Positions 1-4,742 of a DNA stretch of 5,582 nucleotides are shown here, in pieces. Made by a program: the position numbers and the translations under genes. The first letter of the stretch is position 1; every line of letters starts with the position of its first letter. The notes beneath the pieces were generated by a model, which was given only the letters and a program-made list of their open reading frames with translations, did no database searches and was not told the DNA's origin. This DNA is from Chloroflexota bacterium (GTDB taxonomy: Bacteria > Chloroflexota > UBA11872 > VXNJ01), in contig JAPOVO010000183.1 in the NCBI GenBank assembly GCA_026708165.1, positions 1-5,582 on the forward strand, written 5' to 3'.

Positions 1-938
1 GGGATGGCGGCGGGCGAGGGCAAGGGGGTCGGACAGGGAGGGCTCGCGCGTGCGACGAGCGAGGGGAACAGGACAAGCTCCGCCATGATCGTCGCTCGCA
101 CGACGGGCGGGTCGGCACCTACCAGGACGGCGTAGACCGGCAGCAGCGCCATTACGACGAAAATCGCCCTGCGTCCGAGCAAGACGCCAGCGAGACGCCG
201 GATCACTATCGCCAGCAGCGTGACGTTGTAGCCGGAAATGGCTATCAGGTGGGTCAGGCCGGCGGCGTTCATGTCGTTCATGAGGGGGCGGGGGATTTCG
301 GACCGTATTCCGAGCAGAATCGCCGAGAGCAGCGCCGAGTGAGGTTCGGGAAGCGCCAGCTTGATGGCTTGGTCGACGCGATTGCGGACTTCGGCCAGCA
401 GGCCGGTCGCGCCGCCGCCGGAGCCGGGACGGATCTCGACGACGGGGCGGTCGATCCGGCCTATGGGGAATCGCCTGGGATCGGAGGGTGGCGGGTCGTA
501 CAGCCGGAGTATCCCGCTTACATCCAGATCCTGTCCTTCGGAGTACAGGGGAGAAAAAGAGAAGACGTCGACTCTTCCGCCGACGGCACGCAAACTGTCG
601 GAGCCAGCGTAAACCGGGTCGGCTGAACGGATATCGAGTGTTAGCGGCCGGCGCTTTTCGAGATCGGGAGGACGGACTATGCGCCCGGCGACGCGGACCT
701 CGATACCCTGCTCGAAGGTATCGATAGAGGGCGGCTGTGCGGACTGGTGAGTTGCGGCCCGGACCATCCCGAGTCCGAACGCCAGGAGCACGAGCGCGGC
801 TACCGTCGCCTTGGGCCGCCTCCACAGCCCGAGCACGAGGGCGACGAGCGCCAGCACCGGAACTATTCCCAGCGACGGCCCCCAGCGGAGCATCGCGGCC
901 ACGCCGGCCATCAGCCCGGCGGCCAGAAGCAGTTGCAT
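1..938 (-). CDS. comEC: ComEC/Rec2-family DNA uptake channel, N-terminal part (truncated by window edge)
   Basis: ComEC is the inner-membrane channel that passes single-stranded DNA into the cytoplasm during natural transformation. About 312 codons are present; the C-terminal part lies beyond the left edge. The visible protein has three hydrophobic segments (about residues 1-17, 24-39, 44-61), then a soluble, beta-rich region (about 70-170) that fits the OB-fold/DUF4131 region of the family. The competence domain then begins: LLSAILLGIRSEIP (203-216), the hallmark LTHLIAISGYNV (228-239; the family usually reads SHLLAISGLHV) and VVRATIMA (279-286). The ATG at 938 is the first start after an in-frame TAG 18 bases upstream; no good ribosome-binding site is visible, as expected if translation is coupled to comEA 40 bp upstream. 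After residue 297 the reading loses family character and a neighbouring frame fits better (see findings). The family call is secure; integrity near the edge is not. Confidence 0.9.
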   Translation of the reverse strand, partial: MQLLLAAGLMAGVAAMLRWGPSLGIVPVLALVALVLGLWRRPKATVAALVLLAFGLGMVRAATHQSAQPPSIDTFEQGIEVRVAGRIVRPPDLEKRRPLTLDIRSADPVYAGSDSLRAVGGRVDVFSFSPLYSEGQDLDVSGILRLYDPPPSDPRRFPIGRIDRPVVEIRPGSGGGATGLLAEVRNRVDQAIKLALPEPHSALLSAILLGIRSEIPRPLMNDMNAAGLTHLIAISGYNVTLLAIVIRRLAGVLLGRRAIFVVMALLPVYAVLVGADPPVVRATIMAELVLFPSLVARASPPCPTPLPSPAAI

Positions 939-978
939 TAAGGCATCTGTGATCTACCGGCCGCGGCTCGGATCGAAA

Positions 979-1518
979 TCAGCGGAATAGTACGTGGTCT
1001 TTGATCTTTTCGACCTGGCTTCGGTTGAGGCCGGCGGCCAGCAGGTCGTCGAGCGACCTGAACGGGCCGTTGAGCCTTCGATAGGCGATCAGCTTTTCGG
1101 CGCTGACGGGGCCGATGCCATCCAGCGTCGTAATCTCGTCCAGCTCGGCCCGGTTGAGGTCGATCTTGGCTGATTCGCCCGAGACGCCGCCCTGCTCGGG
1201 AACGTGAACCTGCTGCTCGTCGACCAGCAGGACGGCGAGATTTATCTGGTCGAGGTCGGCGTTGGCGGCGGCGCCTCCGGCAAGCTCCAGCGCCTGCTCC
1301 ACCCTGTCGCCCTGCCGGAACTCGTATACGCCCGGCTCCTTGACCGCGCCGGAGACGTAGACCTTGCGCGGGAGGGCGGCTTCCTGCTCAGGCGTGGAGG
1401 TGTACGCGGGAGGGTCGGCCGGGCCGGTTGCGAGCTGGGCGATCTGAAGGCCGATTATCGTGACGAGCAATATCCCGAACAGCGGCAGCTTGTGCCTTTC
1501 GAACCATTCCGCGGGCAC
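979..1518 (-). CDS. comEA: ComEA-type DNA receptor for natural competence (SLBB + helix-hairpin-helix)
   Basis: ComEA is a membrane-anchored protein that binds incoming double-stranded DNA outside the cytoplasmic membrane and hands it to ComEC. The 179-residue product has a short basic N-terminus, one membrane anchor at about 11-30, a linker rich in Pro and Glu (31-50), an SLBB domain at about 51-107 (starts KVYVSGAVKEPGVYEF, includes LELAGGA), and a C-terminal DNA-binding helix-hairpin-helix domain at about 119-179 with TLDGIGPVSAEKLIAYR and NGPFRSLDDLL. Order and length are those of Gram-positive-style ComEA. The start is GTG at 1518; an in-frame TAG lies 12 bases upstream, so no longer form is possible, and the Shine-Dalgarno is weak. 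It is the first gene of a comEA-comEC operon, 40 bp before comEC. No comEB is present between them. Confidence 0.93.
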   Translation of the reverse strand: MPAEWFERHKLPLFGILLVTIIGLQIAQLATGPADPPAYTSTPEQEAALPRKVYVSGAVKEPGVYEFRQGDRVEQALELAGGAAANADLDQINLAVLLVDEQQVHVPEQGGVSGESAKIDLNRAELDEITTLDGIGPVSAEKLIAYRRLNGPFRSLDDLLAAGLNRSQVEKIKDHVLFR

Positions 1519-1585
1519 TATGCGGCATCTCTACTTCCCGACTCTCAGTGATTCGATTATGACGGCCCGGTGTCCAGGCACCTTC

Positions 1586-1602
1586 CGAGCCGTGACGGCT
1601 CG
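1586..1602. repeat. Perfect 17-bp palindrome, candidate operator
   Basis: CGAGCCGT (1586-1593) and ACGGCTCG (1595-1602) are exact reverse complements around a single central G. The site is in the spacer between comEA and the ychF-like gene, about 70 bp before the comEA start and 100 bp before the other gene. As DNA it is shaped like a binding site for a dimeric repressor or activator. As RNA it could form a 7-bp GC-rich stem with a 3-base loop, but no T-run follows on either strand, so a terminator is unlikely. No known consensus is recognised. Confidence 0.5.
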
Positions 1603-1617
1603 ACGCTGCTGACCGCA

Positions 1618-1649
1618 GGCGGTTCGACGTCGTGCACCGCGAACCCGCC
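1618..1649. repeat. Imperfect inverted repeat in the comEA/ychF-like spacer
   Basis: GGCGGTTCG (1618-1626) is mirrored by CGAACCCGCC (1640-1649), with one extra C and 13 bases between the arms. It starts 16 bp after the perfect palindrome. It could be a second protein-binding site or a hairpin in a leader. GC-rich sequence makes such pairs common, so support is modest. Confidence 0.3.
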
Positions 1650-1671
1650 TAGCGGTCGGGGAACGAATGGC

Positions 1672-1698
1672 CTGACGGACCGCCGGTAACGGTAGACT
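1672..1698 (+). promoter_or_regulatory. Possible promoter for a leaderless ychF-like transcript
   Basis: TAGACT (1693-1698) fits the TANNNT form of a -10 box and ends 7 bases before the GTG start at 1706, the spacing expected if transcription begins at the start codon itself. CTGACG (1672-1677) could be a -35 box, but the 15-bp spacer is short. There is no Shine-Dalgarno in front of the gene, which agrees with a leaderless message. This is a prediction by eye. Confidence 0.3.
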
Positions 1699-1705
1699 CG
1701 CAACC

Positions 1706-2782
1706 GTGATTACGGTCGGTCTTGTTGGCATCCGTGGGTCGGGCCGGACAGAGATTGTAGAGCTTCTGGCATCCGGCGCGAGCTTTTCGGCGAGCCGGGG
1801 ACGCATCGACCAGCTTATCAACCAGGTGACGCCGCCAGACGAGCGGCTGGAGAACCTGGGTTCGCTGCTGGACGTGAAGGAGACGACGCCGGCCGCGTTC
1901 ACGCTGATCGACTACGCGTCGGTGGGTTTCGGCGAGGCGGGCGACCGGCAGGCGGAATGGATAAGCGCGGTGCGCACTGCGAACGTGCTCGCACCGGTGA
2001 TCCCGTGCTTTCTCGACGGCGACGGTCCCGAATCGGTCGGGGCGCGGCTGGAAGAGGTCTCCTCCGAGCTGATCGTCGCCGACCTGCTGGTGGTGGAATC
2101 GCGGCTCAAGCGGCTGGTGACGGAAATCAGGCGCGCGCCGAGAGCCGAGCGCGCCGGACTGGAGCGCGAGCAGGCGCTGCTGGTCTCGCTGCAAGCGGGA
2201 CTCGACGCGGGAAAGCACGCGCGCGCGGTAGAGGTAAGCGACCAGGACAGGCCGCTGATGGCCGGGTTCGGCTTTCTGACTCTCAAACCGGCGGTCGTCC
2301 TGATAAACACGGGTGAAGACGCGGCGGCGGACTGGGACCGACTGGTGGAGACCGCAAACAAGACCTGGCCTTATCCGCATACGGCCGCCGCGGCGGTCTC
2401 GGCGCAGATCGAGGCAGAGGCTGCACAGCTCGACTCCGACGACCGCCGGGAGCTGCTGGAGTCGTACGGCATAGACGGGAGCGCGGTCGGAAGGGTCAGC
2501 CGGGCTGTCTACGAAGCCACGTCAACGTCAACCGCGTACACATGGAACGCCTCGCAGGTGCAGGCGTGGCCCGTCCCCACAGGGACGAGCGCGGTCGGGT
2601 TCGCCGAGATGATTCACAGCGACATCGCGCGGGGATTCATCAGCGCCGAGACGGTCTCATACGACGAACTGACAGAGGCGGGCGGATACCCGGAGGCGAG
2701 ACGCCAGGGTCTGGTGAGGAAAGAAGGCCGCGACTACGTGGTCAAGGACGGAGACATCGTGCAGGTCCTGTTTTCGCGTTAG
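1706..2782 (+). CDS. Degenerate YchF/OLA1-family P-loop protein with C-terminal TGS-like domain
   Basis: The 358-residue product follows the YchF/OLA1 plan along its whole length (about 363 residues in typical YchF). In order: N-terminal P-loop region, a charged helical insertion at about 118-175 that matches the YchF coiled-coil A-domain (SSELIVADLLVVESRLKRL), the rest of the G-domain to about 275, and a C-terminal DUF933/TGS-like domain (about 276-358) with IHSDIARGFISAETVSYD and RDYVVKDGDIVQVLF. YchF proteins are ribosome-associated ATPases linked to stress and translation. Here the motifs are altered: the P-loop reads GIRGSGRT (8-15), with Arg14 where the catalytic Lys should be and GSG in place of the usual PNVG; switch I (YPF-T-EPN in YchF) is missing; DxAG has become DYAS (69-72). 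The adenine-specific NxxE is kept as NTGE (201-204). GTG at 1706 is the first start after an in-frame TGA at 1673. Nucleotide binding may be weak or lost; the family assignment is firm, the function unknown. Confidence 0.88.
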   Translation: MITVGLVGIRGSGRTEIVELLASGASFSASRGRIDQLINQVTPPDERLENLGSLLDVKETTPAAFTLIDYASVGFGEAGDRQAEWISAVRTANVLAPVIPCFLDGDGPESVGARLEEVSSELIVADLLVVESRLKRLVTEIRRAPRAERAGLEREQALLVSLQAGLDAGKHARAVEVSDQDRPLMAGFGFLTLKPAVVLINTGEDAAADWDRLVETANKTWPYPHTAAAAVSAQIEAEAAQLDSDDRRELLESYGIDGSAVGRVSRAVYEATSTSTAYTWNASQVQAWPVPTGTSAVGFAEMIHSDIARGFISAETVSYDELTEAGGYPEARRQGLVRKEGRDYVVKDGDIVQVLFSR

Positions 2783-2794
2783 GGAGTCGGCGGG

Positions 2795-3805
2795 CTACGC
2801 GGGCTCCGGATGGGCCAAGCCGACGAGCCGGTCGATGGAACCGACTCCGCTGTTGCGCAGGTAGGCTTCGATTCCGTCGACGACTTCCAGCGCGGCTGTC
2901 GGTCTGACGAAGCTGGCGGTCCCCACCTGCACGGCGGACGCTCCGGCGAGGATGTATTCGAGCGCGTCGTCGGCGCTTGCGATACCCCCCGCGCCGATGA
3001 TGGGGATATCCACTTCAGGCCACGCCTGGTAGACGAGGCGAACTCCGACGGGGCGCACCGCCGGGCCGGACAGACCGGCGAACGTAGCGCCGATGAACGG
3101 GCGGCGATTGTGAACGTCGATCTTCATTCCCAGGATCGTGTTCATGATCGTCAGGGCGTGGGCCCCGGCTTGCTGGGCGGCCACGGCCAGCGGACGGATG
3201 TCGGTGACGTTGGGGGAGAGCTTGACGATCAGCGGCAGGCTAGTCGCTTCGAGGATTGCGCGGGTGGCAAGCGTGAGCAAACCGGGATCGGTGGCGAACT
3301 CCATGCCGTCCCCGACGTTGGGGCAGGAGAAATTGGCCTCGATAGCCGAGACGCCGGGATAGCCCTCCAGCGCCACCGCGAGGTCCCTGAACTCCGAGGC
3401 CGAGCCGCCCGCGACGCTGACGATGACCGGCATCCCCAGCGATTCCCAGGCCCTGCCCTCGCCGGTCAGCAAGCCCTCGATGCCGGGGTTGGGTAGTCCC
3501 ATGGAGTTGAGCATCCCCGAGGGTGTCTCGACCGACCTGGGAGTTGGGTTTCCCTCGCGCCAGTGGGGAGTAACCGTCTTAGTAACTATGGCCCCCAGCT
3601 TCGTGAGGTCAAAGAACCGCGATAAGTCGTCTCCAAAGCCTGAAGTTCCAGAGGCGGTCATCACGGGATTCTTGAGAATCAGCTCCGCCGGATGAGTAGG
3701 TGCAATACTCACTCCGGTAACGGTGCCATTACAATAGTCACCGTAGCGGAGGAGTGTTGGACTCGGATCAGTTACGGGAACTCTGGACGGTACACGCAGC
3801 GACAT
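2795..3805 (-). CDS. pyrD: Dihydroorotate dehydrogenase, class 1B catalytic subunit
   Basis: This enzyme oxidises dihydroorotate to orotate, the fourth step of UMP synthesis, using FMN. Class 1B enzymes pass electrons to NAD through the partner PyrK. Visible landmarks in the 336-residue product: KNPVMTASGT (45-54), GAIVTKTVT (71-79) with the FMN-contacting Lys76, ETPSGMLNSMGLPNPG (93-108), NFSCPNV (158-164) with the active-site Cys161 that marks class 1 rather than Ser of class 2, VKLSPNVTD (194-202), NTILGM (222-227), LSGPA (245-249), and the phosphate-binding IIGAGGI (269-275) and GASAVQVGTA (288-297). The C-terminus resembles 1B enzymes. No pyrK is in the window, so NAD coupling is inferred. 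The ATG at 3805 gives a 31-residue unconserved N-terminus; a GTG at 3712 would start where family members usually do (VSIAPTHPAELILKNPV). It converges on the ychF-like gene 12 bp away and is divergent from parA. Confidence 0.93.
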   Translation of the reverse strand: MSLRVPSRVPVTDPSPTLLRYGDYCNGTVTGVSIAPTHPAELILKNPVMTASGTSGFGDDLSRFFDLTKLGAIVTKTVTPHWREGNPTPRSVETPSGMLNSMGLPNPGIEGLLTGEGRAWESLGMPVIVSVAGGSASEFRDLAVALEGYPGVSAIEANFSCPNVGDGMEFATDPGLLTLATRAILEATSLPLIVKLSPNVTDIRPLAVAAQQAGAHALTIMNTILGMKIDVHNRRPFIGATFAGLSGPAVRPVGVRLVYQAWPEVDIPIIGAGGIASADDALEYILAGASAVQVGTASFVRPTAALEVVDGIEAYLRNSGVGSIDRLVGLAHPEPA

Positions 3806-3844
3806 CTTTTATCTCGTCACTTTGGGGGAGCACACAACATGTGG

Positions 3845-3871
3845 TAGATACACACATAATTGACGTGTAAA
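3845..3871 (-). promoter_or_regulatory. Possible pyrD promoter
   Basis: On the minus strand TTTACA (3871-3866) and TATCTA (3850-3845) resemble -35 and -10 boxes, with a spacer of 15 bp, shorter than the usual 17. Transcription would start near 3838, giving a leader of about 33 bases to the ATG at 3805 or about 126 bases to the alternative GTG at 3712. Judged by eye only. Confidence 0.3.
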
Positions 3872-3872
3872 C

Positions 3873-3886
3873 CACGATATATCGTG
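3873..3886. repeat. Perfect 14-bp palindrome, candidate operator
   Basis: CACGATATATCGTG is its own reverse complement. It lies midway between the divergent pyrD and parA starts (68 bp and 95 bp away) and just upstream of the putative pyrD promoter boxes. Two copies of TGCATG (3885-3890 and 3894-3899), 9 bp apart, abut it. Its form suits a dimeric regulator with an AT-rich centre. It is not the parS consensus and I recognise no known operator. Confidence 0.5.
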
Positions 3887-3955
3887 CATGCTATGCATGA
3901 AGCGTTTGGCGCACGGGCGTTATGTTAACATCAGCCTCCGTGGGATCAAAAAGCA

Positions 3956-3977
3956 CTAAGCACCAGAGGTTGCTTAG
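3956..3977 (+). promoter_or_regulatory. Hairpin presenting the parA ribosome-binding site in its loop
   Basis: CTAAGCA (3956-3962) pairs exactly with TGCTTAG (3971-3977). The 8-base loop between them contains the only Shine-Dalgarno-like sequence before parA, AGAGG (3965-3969), and the GTG start at 3981 lies 3 bases beyond the stem. The stem could expose or restrict the site for ribosomes, or at DNA level form part of an operator. No T-run follows, so it is not a terminator. Confidence 0.4.
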
Positions 3978-3980
3978 GGT

Positions 3981-4742
3981 GTGGGTTTAATCATAGCGGT
4001 CGCCAACCAAAAGGGGGGTGTGGGCAAGACCACAACTACCGCCAATCTTGGGGCCGGACTGGCTTTGCGGGGCTACCGCGTACTCCTCATCGACATGGAC
4101 CCGCAAGCAAACCTTACGGCCACGTTCGGACTCGAACGCAACGTCGAGAAGACCATAGGCGACGCCTTGATGGATCGAAGCGCCGACCCGCCGATCTTGC
4201 GCGTCGCGGACCTCATGGGGGTTGAGATCGACGTTATGCCCTCGGACTTGAACATGGCGTCGATCGAGACGAGCCTGGCCAACAAGGTTGGGCGCGACAG
4301 CAGGCTTCGCGATCAACTCAGCAAGGTCGTTTCGGATTACGACTTCATTCTTATCGATACCCCGCCTTCGCTTGGACTGCTGACGGTCAACGCCCTGGTC
4401 GGAGCCGACTGGGTGATAATCCCGACCGAGGCGCGGTTCTTCTCTCTGCAGGGCCTCGAAATGCTGGACGAGAGCATCAGCGAGGTCCTCTACCTCAACC
4501 CGAAGCTAAAAATCCTGGGGATTGTTTTGAGCAAATTCGACCGGCGGCTGCGTGAAGAGAGCAGCGTAAACACGTTTCTGCGTGACAAGTGGGGACAGGC
4601 AGTTTTTGAGACTCCGGTCCCGGTCAACAGCAAGATTTTGGAGGCGTCCAGCGCCGGAGTTTCGGTGTACGCGTACAAGGGCGCCAAGAAGGCCAGAGGT
4701 GTATACGACGCATTGGTAGAGGAGGTCGTAGCGCGTGCCTGA
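3981..4742 (+). CDS. parA: ParA/Soj-family chromosome partitioning ATPase
   Basis: ParA/Soj proteins are ATPases that bind DNA as ATP dimers and position chromosomes or other cargo, usually with ParB. The 253-residue product starts with the deviant Walker A motif KGGVGKTT (11-18), including the signature Lys11 and catalytic Lys16, followed by LLIDMDPQANLT (35-46) with Asp40 and Walker B ILIDTPPS (123-130). Length and lack of an N-terminal DNA-binding domain mark the small chromosomal Soj type rather than the long plasmid type. No C-terminal amphipathic helix of the MinD kind is obvious. The start is GTG at 3981, with AGAGG 11 bases before it inside a hairpin loop; the family's usual N-terminus begins here. 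The last 8 bases overlap ftsZ, so the two are one operon. No parB is in the window. A role as a division-site regulator (as for MinD or MipZ) is possible from the neighbour but not shown by the sequence. Confidence 0.93.
   Translation: MGLIIAVANQKGGVGKTTTTANLGAGLALRGYRVLLIDMDPQANLTATFGLERNVEKTIGDALMDRSADPPILRVADLMGVEIDVMPSDLNMASIETSLANKVGRDSRLRDQLSKVVSDYDFILIDTPPSLGLLTVNALVGADWVIIPTEARFFSLQGLEMLDESISEVLYLNPKLKILGIVLSKFDRRLREESSVNTFLRDKWGQAVFETPVPVNSKILEASSAGVSVYAYKGAKKARGVYDALVEEVVARA
4721..4726 (+). promoter_or_regulatory. Strong Shine-Dalgarno for ftsZ, inside parA
   Basis: GGAGGT lies 8 bases before the GTG at 4735, ideal spacing, and within the last codons of parA. It decides the ftsZ start: the later in-frame ATG at 4813 has only a weak GGGA before it. 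Together with the 8-bp gene overlap it implies coupled translation of parA and ftsZ. Confidence 0.7.

Larger units (their letters stand above)
1519..1705. promoter_or_regulatory. Divergent control region between comEA and the ychF-like gene
   Basis: This 187-bp spacer separates two divergent genes and must hold the start signals for both. I see no conserved small gene in it. It contains a perfect 17-bp palindrome (1586-1602), an imperfect inverted repeat (1618-1649) and weak promoter-like hexamers on each strand: CATAAT on the minus strand at 1557-1562, about 39 bases before the comEA start and without a good -35 partner, and TAGACT on the plus strand at 1693-1698. The region's role is inferred from position. 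Confidence 0.5.
3806..3980. promoter_or_regulatory. AT-rich, palindrome-dense divergent control region between pyrD and parA
   Basis: This 175-bp spacer is about 47% GC by hand count, and about 40% in 3831-3900, well below the flanking genes. It holds no recognisable gene. It carries a perfect 14-bp palindrome (3873-3886), the short palindromes GCATGC (3886-3891) and ATGCAT (3893-3898), a perfect 10-bp palindrome ATGTTAACAT (3922-3931), and a hairpin over the parA ribosome-binding site (3956-3977). Two similar decamers beginning CACACA lie exactly 20 bp apart (3831 and 3851). TATGTT/TAACAT at 3921-3931 could serve as the parA -10 box, but no convincing -35 box is spaced correctly before it. 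Confidence 0.55.

Noticed and set aside
249..626. Plus-strand open frame of 125 codons opposite comEC
   Set aside because: The minus strand here encodes conserved ComEC motifs; the plus-strand product has no family features and is a by-product of GC-rich codon use.
1561..1640. tRNA-like TTCGA loop sequence near 1623 in the comEA/ychF-like spacer
   Set aside because: The five bases on each side do not pair as a T-stem, and no anticodon arm or acceptor stem can be drawn around it.
1649..2380. Minus-strand open frame of 243 codons opposite the ychF-like gene
   Set aside because: The product is Arg/His/Gln-rich with no domain, whereas the plus strand matches YchF along its full length.
2783..2794. 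Bidirectional terminator between the converging ychF-like gene and pyrD
   Set aside because: The 12-bp gap has no stem-loop or T-run; termination must occur by another mechanism or inside the opposite gene.
2810..3496. Plus-strand open frame of 228 codons opposite pyrD
   Set aside because: It is the antisense shadow of pyrD, which carries all the enzyme's motifs.
3840..3848. DnaA-box-like TGTGGTAGA and AT-rich surroundings as a replication origin
   Set aside because: It differs from TGTGGATAA at three positions, there is no cluster of further boxes, and dnaA or dnaN are not nearby.
3873..3931. parS centromere sites next to parA
   Set aside because: The palindromes here do not resemble the TGTTTCACGTGAAACA consensus, and no other match was seen in the window.
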